A DNA stretch of 64,000 nucleotides from Chitiniphilus purpureus. GTDB taxonomy: Bacteria; Pseudomonadota; Gammaproteobacteria; Burkholderiales; Chitinibacteraceae. The stretch spans positions 2,565,501-2,629,500 of the forward strand of contig NZ_CP106753.1 of NCBI RefSeq assembly GCF_025642115.1, given 5' to 3'. Position numbers and translations under genes: made by a program. The notes beneath the pieces are model-generated. The model saw only the letters and a list, made by a program, of their open reading frames with translations. It did not search any database and was not told where the DNA came from. This document shows, piece after piece, positions 43,890-57,211 of this stretch (the stretch's first letter is position 1; each line of letters opens with the position of its first letter).

Positions 43890-45956
43890 ATGACTGAGCC
43901 AGACAAATCCGCCTCCAGCCTGTTCCGGCGCGTGCTGCGCAACATGGCATTGCGCATCGGCCTGGTGGCGCTGGCCGTCACCGCGCTGTCCTACTACTAC
44001 AGCTACTGGCGTTTCCAGGAAGAGGCGCTGGCCCACCTCGGCAAGTACATCGCGGCACGCAGCCAGCTGGAGAGCGACCCGTTCCTGCAGGCCGAGACCA
44101 ATACCCGGCGGTTGCGCGACGAATTCGTGCGCCGCTTCGCGCTGGCGGCCCAGACCGATCCCGCACCCGAGTTCCATCGGCTGCTGCAGCAGGAACGCGA
44201 CGGCATGTGGCGCATACGGCTGGAGCAGGACGACTTCGAGCACCAGGCCACGGTGGCCTTGCTGCCCTCGGTGAAGCTCACGCCCGATTTCATGCGCGAA
44301 GTGATGGTCGCCTTCCATCTGACCAGCCAGTACGGCCCGGCCTTCCGCAGTCGCTATTACGACACCTTCATCGACCTGAATGTCTCGGACGGCAGCATCA
44401 TGTACCTGCCGGACCTCAACTATGCGCGCAACGGCTCGGTCGCCGATTTCGCGATGAACCTCGAAACCGAGCTGGGTGCCACTCCCCAGCGCAATCCCGA
44501 GCGCAAGACCTTCTGGACCGGCATCTATTTCGACAAGCAGGCGGTGCAGTGGATGGTCTCGGTGGTCACGCCGATCGATTACATGGGCCGGTTCATCGGC
44601 GGGGCCGGACAGGACGTATTGCTCGACCAACTGATCGAACGCACCAACAGCGTCAGCATCCCGGGCACCTACAACTTCATCATCGCCCGCAACGGCGATC
44701 TGATCGCCCATCCGGGCCGCTCGCACCAGATCCGCGATGTGAGCGGGCCTTACAACCTCACCCAGGTCAACGACCAGCCATTGCGCGACCTGTACCAGGC
44801 GGCACTGGCCGCGTCGCCCAAGCAGCCCTTTGTCGAATCGCTCGATGGGCGATCCTGGCTGGGCGTGGCGGAAATCAAGGGGGCCAACTGGCTGTTCGTC
44901 TCGGTCTACCCCAAGCGCCTCCTGAAGGAGAAGGCGGCCGTCGCCGCCAGCATGGTGCTGCTGCTGGGCATGGTGGCATTGCTGCTGGAACTGGGCGTGA
45001 TGACCTGGACGCTCAATCATGACGTGTCACAGCCGCTGCAGCGGCTGAAAGGGGCGATCCGTGCGCTGGCCGAAGGCCGGCGCAGCGCCGACCTGGACAA
45101 ACACCGCAAGGACGAGCTGGGGGAACTGGCCCGCACCTTCGACAGCATGGCGGTCACCATCGAGGAACACCGCCACAATCTGGAAGGGCTGGTCGAGACG
45201 CGCACGCAGGAACTGGGCGTGCGCAACCTGGAGCTGGAAGCGGCCAACCTGCGTCTGTTGCAGCTCAATGAGGAGAAGAACGAGCTGCTGACCATCGCGG
45301 CGCACGATCTGAAGAACCCGGTGGCCAGCATCCAGGGCATGGCGCGGATGATCGGCGAAAAGCTGCCCGAGTGGCCGGCCGAGCGGGTGGAGGAGCGGCT
45401 GCAGGGCATCGTCAAGCTCTCGGACCGCATGCAGCGCATCCTTGGCAACCTGCTCGACATCAACGCGTTGGAAACCGGCCAGTACCAGCTGCGCGCCGCC
45501 GAGCTGCAGCTCGATCCGCTATGTTCGGACCTCGTGGCCCATTGGCAGGCGCAGCTGTCCGAAAAGCAGCAGTGCTGCATCTGCATGCCCAGTGGGCTCG
45601 CAGTGCGCGCCGACCGCGAAGCGCTGTGGCAGGTGCTGGACAACCTGCTTTCGAATGCGTCCAAGTACGCGCCACATCAGACGGCGATCCGGATCGAGGC
45701 GCTGACGATCGGCGAGCGCGTGCAGATCCGCGTGTCCGACCAGGGGCCGGGCATCGCGCCGCACGAGATGCAGCGGCTGTTCCGCAAGTTCAGCCGGCTC
45801 TCCGCGGTGCCGACCGGCGGCGAGCATACCACCGGCCTTGGCCTGTCCATCGTCAAGCGGCTGATCGAGGCCATGGACGGGCGGGTCGGCTGTGAGAGCG
45901 TGCTCGGGCACGGTGCGACATTCTACGTGGAGCTGCCGGCGGCCAAGCCTGCCTGA
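43890..45956 (+). CDS. Cache-domain sensor histidine kinase
   Basis: This 688-aa protein has a first membrane segment (about 20-38), a large periplasmic dCache-like region (about 40-345), a second membrane segment (about 349-373), HAMP, a coiled-coil helix and HisKA with AAHDLKNP (His472). The HATPase has DNLLSNASKYAP, DQGPGIAPHE and GLGLSIVKRL. It is a membrane kinase sensing a small molecule. No response regulator is adjacent, so it is an orphan. The start is the ATG before TEPDKS; upstream codons are not needed. Confidence 0.92.
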   Translation: MTEPDKSASSLFRRVLRNMALRIGLVALAVTALSYYYSYWRFQEEALAHLGKYIAARSQLESDPFLQAETNTRRLRDEFVRRFALAAQTDPAPEFHRLLQQERDGMWRIRLEQDDFEHQATVALLPSVKLTPDFMREVMVAFHLTSQYGPAFRSRYYDTFIDLNVSDGSIMYLPDLNYARNGSVADFAMNLETELGATPQRNPERKTFWTGIYFDKQAVQWMVSVVTPIDYMGRFIGGAGQDVLLDQLIERTNSVSIPGTYNFIIARNGDLIAHPGRSHQIRDVSGPYNLTQVNDQPLRDLYQAALAASPKQPFVESLDGRSWLGVAEIKGANWLFVSVYPKRLLKEKAAVAASMVLLLGMVALLLELGVMTWTLNHDVSQPLQRLKGAIRALAEGRRSADLDKHRKDELGELARTFDSMAVTIEEHRHNLEGLVETRTQELGVRNLELEAANLRLLQLNEEKNELLTIAAHDLKNPVASIQGMARMIGEKLPEWPAERVEERLQGIVKLSDRMQRILGNLLDINALETGQYQLRAAELQLDPLCSDLVAHWQAQLSEKQQCCICMPSGLAVRADREALWQVLDNLLSNASKYAPHQTAIRIEALTIGERVQIRVSDQGPGIAPHEMQRLFRKFSRLSAVPTGGEHTTGLGLSIVKRLIEAMDGRVGCESVLGHGATFYVELPAAKPA

Positions 45957-46012
45957 GCGTGGCCGCGCGGGCAGGGCGCGGGTGACGTCTTTTTGCATTG
46001 CGGTTAGAATCA

Positions 46013-46038
46013 ACGGCCGCCCTGAGGGCGGCCGTTTT
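46013..46038 (+). terminator. Terminator between the histidine kinase and thyA
   Basis: ACGGCCGCCC and GGGCGGCCGT form a 10-bp stem with a TGA loop, followed by TTTCG. Only about 11 bp separate it from the thyA Shine-Dalgarno GGGAG, so it closes the kinase gene and lies in or beside the thyA leader. Confidence 0.8.
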
Positions 46039-46060
46039 CGTTCCACCCGGGAGTTCCGCC

Positions 46061-46882
46061 GTGCGGCAATACCTCGATCTTCTGCAGCACGTTCTCGATC
46101 ATGGGGTCAGGAAGGAAGACCGTACCGGCACCGGCACGCTGTCGGTGTTCGGATACCAGATGCGCTTCGACCTGAGCCAGGGGTTTCCGCTGGTGACCAC
46201 CAAGAAGGTGCACCTGAAGTCCATCCTCTATGAGCTGCTGTGGTTCCTGCGTGGCGAGACCAACAACAACTGGCTCAAGGAACGCGGCGTATCGATCTGG
46301 GACGAATGGGCCGGGGAGGATGGCGAGCTGGGTCCGATCTATGGCTACCAGTGGCGCAGCTGGCCGACCGCGGACGGGCGCCATATCGACCAGATGGCGC
46401 AGGTGCTGCATCAGCTCAAGCACAATCCAGATTCGCGCCGCATCATCGTCTCCGCCTGGAATGTCGGGCAGATCGAAGACATGGCGCTGCCGCCGTGCCA
46501 CGCGTTCTTCCAGTTCTACGTGGCGCCGGCCGCCCCGGACGATGCCGACCGGCGCGGCCGCCTGAGTTGCCAGCTCTACCAGCGCAGTGCCGACATCTTC
46601 CTCGGGGTGCCGTTCAACATCGCCTCCTATGCCTTGCTGGTGTTGATGCTGGCGCAGGTATGCGATCTGCGGCCCGGTGACTTCGTCTGGACCGGCGGCG
46701 ACTGCCATATCTATCTCAACCACCTAGAGCAGGTGCGCACCCAACTCGAACGCGCACCACGGCCGCTGCCCGGCATGCGGCTCAACCCTGAGCGGCGCGA
46801 TCTGTTCGCCTTCGAATACGACGACTTCACGCTGGAAGGCTACGAGCCCTGGCCGGCCATCAAGGCCCCAGTCGCGGTGTAG
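46061..46882 (+). CDS. thyA: Thymidylate synthase
   Basis: The 273-aa product starts at GTG 46061, set by GGGAG at 46049-46053. It has [11 protein letters not shown], the catalytic Cys146 in [12 protein letters not shown], the [20 protein letters not shown] block and a C-terminus PAIKAPVAV as in bacterial ThyA. It converts dUMP to dTMP with methylene-tetrahydrofolate. It is 9 residues longer than E. coli ThyA owing to an insert at [12 protein letters not shown]. The ATG-started 294-aa frame runs through the terminator and is unlikely. Confidence 0.95.
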   Translation: MRQYLDLLQHVLDHGVRKEDRTGTGTLSVFGYQMRFDLSQGFPLVTTKKVHLKSILYELLWFLRGETNNNWLKERGVSIWDEWAGEDGELGPIYGYQWRSWPTADGRHIDQMAQVLHQLKHNPDSRRIIVSAWNVGQIEDMALPPCHAFFQFYVAPAAPDDADRRGRLSCQLYQRSADIFLGVPFNIASYALLVLMLAQVCDLRPGDFVWTGGDCHIYLNHLEQVRTQLERAPRPLPGMRLNPERRDLFAFEYDDFTLEGYEPWPAIKAPVAV

Positions 46883-46966
46883 ACGCCCGCCCGCCGCCGG
46901 CCCACCGCAGCGCCGTGCCGTGCATGGTCGGACGGGCAGGGCGCGGTTGCGGTACACTCGCGCCCC

Positions 46967-48868
46967 ATGATCCGCCTCAAGTCCCTTACGCTGCGGCGCG
47001 GCACCAAGGTCCTGCTGGACCAAGCCGAGCTGACCCTCCATCCCGGCCAGAAGGTCGGCGTGGTCGGCGCCAACGGTGCCGGCAAATCGTCCTTCTTCGC
47101 CCTGCTGCGCGGCGAGCTGCATGCCGATGCGGGTGATCTGCTGCTGCCGCCGCGGCTGGTGATCGGCCATGTGGCACAGGAGACTCCGGCGCTGACGCGC
47201 AGCGCGCTCGACTACACCCTGGATGGCGACGCCGAACTGCGCGCGCTGCAGCAGCAGCTTGCCACTGTGGCCGACGACGGCGTGCGCCATGGCGAACTGC
47301 TGGCGCGGCTGGAGGCCATCGACGGTTACAGCGCCCCTGCGCGCGCCGCCAAGCTGCTGGCCGGCCTTGGCTTTGCCGAAACCCAGATGCAGCAGCCGGT
47401 GTCGAGTTTCTCGGGCGGCTGGCGCATGCGCCTGAATCTGGCGCAGGCGCTGATGTGCCGCTCCGATCTGCTGCTGCTGGACGAACCGACCAACCACCTG
47501 GATCTGGAGACTGTGGTCTGGCTCGAAGGCTGGTTGCGCAGCTACCAGGGCACCTTGCTGGTGATCTCGCACGACCGTGATTTCCTGGATGCCACCATCG
47601 GCGCCATCCTGCATGTGGAGAACGGCAGGCTTGCGCTCTATACCGGCGACTACGGCGATTTCGAGGCGCAGCGCGCTGAAAGACTGGGGCAGCAACAGCA
47701 GGCTTTCGAGAAGCAGCAGCGCGAGATTGCGCACCTGGAATCCTTCATCACCCGCTTCAAGGCCAAGGCCAGCAAGGCCAAGCAGGCGCAAAGCCGGGTG
47801 AAGGCGCTGGAGCGGATGGAACGCATCGCCGCCGCGCATGTGGACACCCCGTTCACCTTTGCCTTCCGCGAGCCCGAATCCAGCCCCAATCCGCTGCTAC
47901 GGCTGGAGCACGGCGAGGCCGGCTACGCGGCTGGCCAGCCCTTGCTGCACCAGCTCAACCTGAGCCTGGAAAAACAGGCGCGCCTTGGTCTGCTTGGCGT
48001 GAACGGCGCCGGAAAATCGACGCTGATCAAGACCTTGCAAGGTGAACTTCAACTGCTTTCAGGGCAGCGGGTCGAGGGCAAGGGCCTGAAGATCGGCTAT
48101 TTCGCCCAGCATCAGCTGGAGCACCTGCGCCTGGACGAATCGCCGCTCTGGCATCTGCAAAAGCTGGACCCGCAGACGCGCGAGCAGGAGCACCGCAATT
48201 TCCTCGGCGGCTTCGATTTCCACGGCGAGATGGCGACCGCGCCGGTGGCGCCGTTCTCCGGCGGTGAAAAGGCCCGGCTCGCGCTGGCGCTGCTGATCTG
48301 GCAGCGGCCCAATCTGCTGCTGCTGGACGAGCCGACCAACCACCTGGATATCGAGATGCGCCAGGCACTGACCCGCGCACTGACCGATTTCGAAGGCGCG
48401 CTGATCGTGGTGTCGCACGACCGGCATCTGCTGCGCGCCACAGTGGACGACTTCTGGCTGATCGAAGCCGGCCGGGTCCGGCCATTTGACGGCGACCTGG
48501 ACGACTATGGCCGCTACAGCCAGGAAAAGCGGCTGGAAAGTGCCCGTGCCGAGCTGCCGGCCGCGTCGGGCGAGGCGCTCGATCGCAAGGCGCAGAAACG
48601 GGCCGAGGCCCAGGCGCGGCAGCAGCTGGCTGTGCTGCGCAAACCGATCGAACAGCAGCTTGCCGCCGTCGAGAAGAAAATGACGCCGCTGTCGCACGAG
48701 CAGGCCGGGTTGACCGAGCAACTGGCCGGCACGCAGATCTATGCGCCCGAGTGCAAGGCCGCGCTGCAGGCGGCGCTCAAGCGTGCCGCCGAGCTGAAGA
48801 CCGAGCTGGACGCGTTGGAGGAGACCTGGCTCACGCTGCAGGCGCAACTGGACGAATTGGGCTCATGA
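46967..48868 (+). CDS. ABC-F family ATPase (YheS-like)
   Basis: The 633-aa cytosolic protein has two ATP-binding cassettes: Walker A GANGAGKS and GVNGAGKS, signatures SSFSGGWRMRLNLAQAL and PFSGGEKARLALALL, and the ABC-F Walker B LLLDEPTNHLD twice. A basic linker helix and a C-terminal coiled coil follow, typical of YheS. There are no membrane segments. ABC-F proteins act on the ribosome. It is coupled to the downstream protease-like gene by an ATGA overlap. Confidence 0.93.
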   Translation: MIRLKSLTLRRGTKVLLDQAELTLHPGQKVGVVGANGAGKSSFFALLRGELHADAGDLLLPPRLVIGHVAQETPALTRSALDYTLDGDAELRALQQQLATVADDGVRHGELLARLEAIDGYSAPARAAKLLAGLGFAETQMQQPVSSFSGGWRMRLNLAQALMCRSDLLLLDEPTNHLDLETVVWLEGWLRSYQGTLLVISHDRDFLDATIGAILHVENGRLALYTGDYGDFEAQRAERLGQQQQAFEKQQREIAHLESFITRFKAKASKAKQAQSRVKALERMERIAAAHVDTPFTFAFREPESSPNPLLRLEHGEAGYAAGQPLLHQLNLSLEKQARLGLLGVNGAGKSTLIKTLQGELQLLSGQRVEGKGLKIGYFAQHQLEHLRLDESPLWHLQKLDPQTREQEHRNFLGGFDFHGEMATAPVAPFSGGEKARLALALLIWQRPNLLLLDEPTNHLDIEMRQALTRALTDFEGALIVVSHDRHLLRATVDDFWLIEAGRVRPFDGDLDDYGRYSQEKRLESARAELPAASGEALDRKAQKRAEAQARQQLAVLRKPIEQQLAAVEKKMTPLSHEQAGLTEQLAGTQIYAPECKAALQAALKRAAELKTELDALEETWLTLQAQLDELGS

Positions 48869-49371
48869 GACGAGCCATGCGCGGCAGCAGCATCGGCCCC
48901 TTGCTGGTCTGGCTGGTGGTATTCGGCGGCGTGTTCCTGGTCATGAAAGTCTTCATCGAGGCGCGCCAGACCCCGGCGATGACCGTGCAGACGCAGGGCA
49001 ACGGCGAAATCGCCATCACCCGTGCCCAGGACGGGCACTATCGGCTGCGCGGCGAGATCAACGGCGAGCCGGTCACCTTCATGATCGATACCGGCGCCAC
49101 CGCGATCACCTTGCCGCAACCACTGGCGCAGCGGCTGGGCCTGCCGCGCGGCCAGACCATCGTCTCGCACACCGCCAATGGCACGGTCGAGGGCTATGCC
49201 ACCCAGCTTGACTCGCTGCGCATCGGCAATATGCTGTTGCGGCAGGTCCGCGCCGGCGTGGTCCCCAACATGCCGGGCGGCGAGGTGCTGCTGGGCATGA
49301 ATGTGCTGGGCAGGATGGAAGTGGTGATGCGCGGCGAACGGATGATCCTACGGCCGATCGCATCGGAGTAG
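48865..49371 (+). CDS. Membrane-anchored retropepsin-like aspartic protease (TIGR02281 type)
   Basis: This 168-aa protein has one N-terminal membrane segment (GPLLVWLVVFGGVFLVMKVFI) and a single retropepsin-like domain with the active-site motif FMIDTGATAITLP and a second-strand GMNVLGRMEVV. It would act as a dimer facing the periplasm. It overlaps the ABC-F stop by ATGA. Clan-AA bacterial proteins of this type are widespread, with unknown substrates. Confidence 0.88.
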   Translation: MRRAMRGSSIGPLLVWLVVFGGVFLVMKVFIEARQTPAMTVQTQGNGEIAITRAQDGHYRLRGEINGEPVTFMIDTGATAITLPQPLAQRLGLPRGQTIVSHTANGTVEGYATQLDSLRIGNMLLRQVRAGVVPNMPGGEVLLGMNVLGRMEVVMRGERMILRPIASE

Positions 49372-49570
49372 CGGGCACGGCAGCCGGCTTGAGCGCTGCC
49401 GCGTCCCACCGGCCCGTACCCACCCGGGTCGGCGGAAACACCCGACCACGGTACTGGCAGGAAGCGCGCAACGTGCTGGACTCCGATGAGGCAGGCTGCC
49501 ATCGCCCGCAGGCCGTACAAGGGCGTACCGCAGGGGGATGCGACGCCCCGGAAGTGTTTGCCGGCCGCGC

Positions 49571-50419
49571 CTATCCGGGCGCCCGCGCCTCGATCAGCCA
49601 GCAGGCCGCGCTGAAGCGCACTTCGCCATCATGCAGGTAGCGATCGAATGCCGGCCGCAGCGCCGCGACGATCTGCTGCCGTGCCGCCTCGTCCTTGTCC
49701 GCAAGCAGCCGGCCGACCGGGCCCAGCCGGGTCAGGTAGCGCGGCAACGCCGTCTCGGGGAAAGCGCAGACCGCATCGACCGGTTGCACGGCAACCCGGG
49801 TCCAGCCGCTGGCGGCAAGGAGGTCCTCCACGTGCCGGCGCTCAGCGAACGCAAATTGTCCGGGACCGTCAGGCCGCGCTTGGGCAAGGCCGGCCAGCAG
49901 GTGCGCCGCGGCCCGCTCGGCTTCGACCATGAAGGGGTTGTCGCCGGCGCTGCGCCAGGCCAGGCAGCGCAAGGCACCTGCGGGCCTGACGGCGTACCGC
50001 AGGTTGGTGAAGGCGCGCACCGGGTCGGAGAAGAACATCACGCCAAAGCGCGATACGACGGCATCGAATCCGGCCGGCGCAAAAGGATAGGTCTGCGCGT
50101 CCGCCTGGACGAAATGCACCTGGCCGTCGCCAGGCTGTGCCCGCGCACGGGCGACGTCGAGCATGGGCGCCGAGACATCGATGCCGAGCACCCGGCCCGC
50201 CTGGCCGACGCGACGCGCCAGCGCCATCACCGTCGCCCCGGTACCGCAGCCGACATCCAGGACCACGCTGCCCGGCCCCACGCCAGGGGTGGCCGCGATC
50301 AGGTCTTCGAACGGCTTGAACATCCGATCGAGCAGCGCGTGCTCATCGCGCCAGGCGTGCCCGGCGGCGCCGTTCCATTGCGCGATCTGCGCGTCGTTCC
50401 GGCTTGGTGGGTGATGCAT
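49571..50419 (-). CDS. Class I SAM-dependent methyltransferase
   Basis: This 282-aa protein has motif I VVLDVGCGTGATVMALA, acidic post-I GIDVSAP, motif II DAVVSRFGVMFFSDP and motif III RPAGALRCLAW, resembling UbiE/Coq5-like small-molecule methyltransferases. GGAGGT lies 10 nt before the ATG. A SoxR/MerR-like palindrome sits in its promoter region (50466-50487), suggesting an inducible, stress-linked gene. The substrate is unknown. Confidence 0.88.
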   Translation of the reverse strand: MHHPPSRNDAQIAQWNGAAGHAWRDEHALLDRMFKPFEDLIAATPGVGPGSVVLDVGCGTGATVMALARRVGQAGRVLGIDVSAPMLDVARARAQPGDGQVHFVQADAQTYPFAPAGFDAVVSRFGVMFFSDPVRAFTNLRYAVRPAGALRCLAWRSAGDNPFMVEAERAAAHLLAGLAQARPDGPGQFAFAERRHVEDLLAASGWTRVAVQPVDAVCAFPETALPRYLTRLGPVGRLLADKDEAARQQIVAALRPAFDRYLHDGEVRFSAACWLIEARAPG

Positions 50420-50465
50420 GGTGTTACCTCCGTTGTTTGGACGACTTCGGACACCAGGGTGCCAA

Positions 50466-50487
50466 CTCAAGTCGACTTGAGGTCAAG
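50466..50487 (-). promoter_or_regulatory. MerR/SoxR-type operator in the methyltransferase promoter
   Basis: CTCAAGTCGACTTGAG (50466-50481) is a perfect 16-bp palindrome. Read leftward it follows a consensus -35 TTGACC (50486-50481), as in the SoxR box CCTCAAG-TTAA-CTTGAGG. The -10 at a 19-bp spacing is poor (CACCCT), which is usual for MerR-type promoters that need activator distortion. No merR/soxR-like gene is in the window. Confidence 0.55.
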
Positions 50488-50973
50488 TGGTCGGAGCAGT
50501 TGCACCATGGTGACGCGGTCATCGTGGAGTCCCTGCGCATTGCTGGCGTCGGCAGATCGGCACCACCAAGCGGGCGGTCCGTTCCGGTCATCGGCAGCAG
50601 GGGCATGCACGCGGGATGGTCGCCACAGCTCGTGTATCCATCGCCAAACGTGGCAGCAGACCATCCGGATCGGCCACCGCCAGGGCCGCGAAAGCGCCAA
50701 AAATGGCCAGATCACCGTGGCATTTGTCTTGGCCAATGACAAACCATTGAGCAATAAGGGGAAATGACCGCTCAATCAACATCGGACATGCCCGGCAATA
50801 CGACAAGATCGTCAGTTCCATAACACCCTGACCTCGGGATTTCATCTGCACAAGGCAAAACAACGCCGACGCGGATCGGCTGTTTGCTGCAGATGGACCG
50901 GGTGTCCATTTCCTGCTAGATTGAGCCGCCATTTTCCACAGAATCCGTGTTTTCCGGACGGTCCCGCCCCACC
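50488..50973. other. 486-bp region upstream of the metal-efflux operon
   Basis: Short frames here (for example 50588-50932 minus) have no start signals or recognisable sequence. The region should hold the promoter of the czc-like operon, probably in the AT-richer part near 50750-50960. I cannot assign boxes with confidence, and no regulator gene is present. Confidence 0.4.
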
Positions 50974-51318
50974 ATGCAGCGTCTGCTGATATTGCTTCTA
51001 TTTATTCTGCCGCTGCATGCAGTGTGGGGAGAGGTATTCGACACCTTCATGGTACCGGCCATCTTCAGCGAACCCCACGCCCGGGCAGGCGCAAACGATC
51101 TGGATGATCCTGTGGCAGTGGCCACCCCATTGGCATTGCTTGAGCTTGTGGAGCAATGCCATGCCAATTGCCATTCGGTGCTTGAACCGCCGGTATACAC
51201 CCTTGCCCACCCATTGAGCGCCCGAAGTCATACATTGGAATGGTCGCTCTTTCCTTATCGCTCACCGCATTTGCCAGGGCCTGACAAGCCCAAATGGCAG
51301 GCTCATCTCATTTCTTGA
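50974..51318 (+). CDS. CzcI-like small exported protein of the metal-efflux operon
   Basis: This 114-aa protein has a signal peptide MQRLLILLLFILPLHAVWGE, the same opening pattern as CzcI leaders, and a short mature part with two Cys (CHANC). It is the first gene before a CzcCBA set, the usual place of czcI, whose product affects metal-dependent expression. The His-rich stretch of classical CzcI is missing. No strong RBS is seen at ATG 50974. Confidence 0.6.
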   Translation: MQRLLILLLFILPLHAVWGEVFDTFMVPAIFSEPHARAGANDLDDPVAVATPLALLELVEQCHANCHSVLEPPVYTLAHPLSARSHTLEWSLFPYRSPHLPGPDKPKWQAHLIS

Positions 51319-51427
51319 CCGTTTATTAGTCGAATTGCCCGCGACCATGCACCTGGTCATTGTCTGCGCTCGCCCGTAATGGGCCGCCAGGGCAATTTCT
51401 TCAGCCGTCGATAAATAGAGAAGAGCC

Positions 51428-52651
51428 ATGAAATTCCCGCGTTTCAACGCGGCCGGCATCCGCTTGGCCATGATGGCCATCGCGTTGCCGCTGCACGCCC
51501 ATTCAGCACTCACTGCCCAAGAGGTGGCTGACAAAGCAGAACGACATTCATCAAAAACCATTGCTGCGCAGGCCGGCATCGAAGCGGCCCAGGCGCAGCG
51601 CGAGCTTGCCGCTGCGTGGCCGAATCCCGAACTGGGTTTCTCATTCGATGACACCGGGACAGAGGACGAGTCGCGCTCGTTGCAGCTGACCCAGCGCATC
51701 GAACTTGGCGGCAAGGCATCCCGGCGCGTCCGTGCCGCAACCGCGCACTACCGGACGGCCGAGGCCACGCTGCAGCAGACGGTGATCGACGTGCGCATCG
51801 ATGCCGCCAAGGCGTTCCATGAGCTTGCACTGGCCGAGCTGCGGCTGCGGGAGGCCCGGGCCAGCGGCGATATCGCAGCGCAGTTCAGCCAGGCATTGGC
51901 GAGGAAACTCGCCGCCGGCAAGGTCCCGCCCATCGATGCCACCAAGGCCAGGTTGGCCGAGCTGACCGCGGCCACCGAATTGAAGAACGCCGAGCGCCAA
52001 CACCGGCTGGCACAACGCCGGCTTGAGCAGCTCATCGGGGAGCCGCTACCGGAGGAAGGCCACGCCTTGCCCGCACTGCCGCCGGCGCCGCCAAGCTCGG
52101 CCGAGGCCCGGCAACAGCTCATGCTGTCGCCGCAAACGCGCCTGTCACAACTGCGGGTGGAGTCGTCTGAAGCAGAGGTGGGGCTGCAGGATGGGCAGCG
52201 CTGGCCTGATCTGCAATTGTCCGCCGGAGTCAAAGAGACCGTGGCATCCGGCGAACGCGGTGGTCTGTTCGGTATTGCGATCGAGATTCCGCTGTTTAAT
52301 TGGAACAACAGCGGCGTATCCGCGGCCAAGGCGAAATTGCGGCAGGCGCAGGCTGAGCAGCAGAGCCAATTGCGGGAGCGCGATCTGCTGGTCCAATCGC
52401 TCCATGCCGAATTGATCGACCTGGTGGAACGGATACATCTGTATCAGAGCGACATCATTCCTGCCGCTGAAGCGGCCGTCAGTGCCGCGCGGACCGGCTA
52501 TGACTACGGTCGTCATGCCTTTATCGATGTGCTCGATGCCCAGCGCAGCCTATTGGCGGCGCGCTCCGAACGCACCGATCTGTGGCAGCAATACCTGGAT
52601 CGGCTCGCGCAATTCGAACGCGAACTCGGGATTGGCGTGATCAGCCAATAA
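51428..52651 (+). CDS. czcC: TolC-family outer-membrane efflux protein (CzcC type)
   Basis: This 407-aa protein has a signal peptide (to about residue 27) and two tandem TolC-like helical repeats with QLTQRIELGGKASRRV and a second GIAIEIPLFNWNNSG, the paired QxxxIPLF-type strands of outer-membrane factors. It forms the outer-membrane channel of the RND pump encoded downstream. Confidence 0.9.
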   Translation: MKFPRFNAAGIRLAMMAIALPLHAHSALTAQEVADKAERHSSKTIAAQAGIEAAQAQRELAAAWPNPELGFSFDDTGTEDESRSLQLTQRIELGGKASRRVRAATAHYRTAEATLQQTVIDVRIDAAKAFHELALAELRLREARASGDIAAQFSQALARKLAAGKVPPIDATKARLAELTAATELKNAERQHRLAQRRLEQLIGEPLPEEGHALPALPPAPPSSAEARQQLMLSPQTRLSQLRVESSEAEVGLQDGQRWPDLQLSAGVKETVASGERGGLFGIAIEIPLFNWNNSGVSAAKAKLRQAQAEQQSQLRERDLLVQSLHAELIDLVERIHLYQSDIIPAAEAAVSAARTGYDYGRHAFIDVLDAQRSLLAARSERTDLWQQYLDRLAQFERELGIGVISQ

Positions 52652-52731
52652 ACCGGCGGCCTTGACGACATCAAATCGCATGCCCGGTTTCAGCGCAAGA
52701 CATGCACCGGACATGCCACGGGGATTACACC

Positions 52732-57140
<4,409 letters not shown>

Positions 57141-57150
57141 GCATGCCGCC

Positions 57151-57181
57151 GCACGATGCGGCCTCAAGGGCCGCATCGTGC
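57151..57181. terminator. 13-bp perfect hairpin between czcA and adhE
   Basis: GCACGATGCGGCC and GGCCGCATCGTGC pair without mismatch around TCAAG. There is no T-run on either side. It lies between two convergent stop codons and may act as a bidirectional transcription block or mRNA 3' stabiliser. Confidence 0.65.
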
Positions 57182-57211
57182 GCGTCGGGCTGGCTCAACC
57201 CGGTGGGGCCG

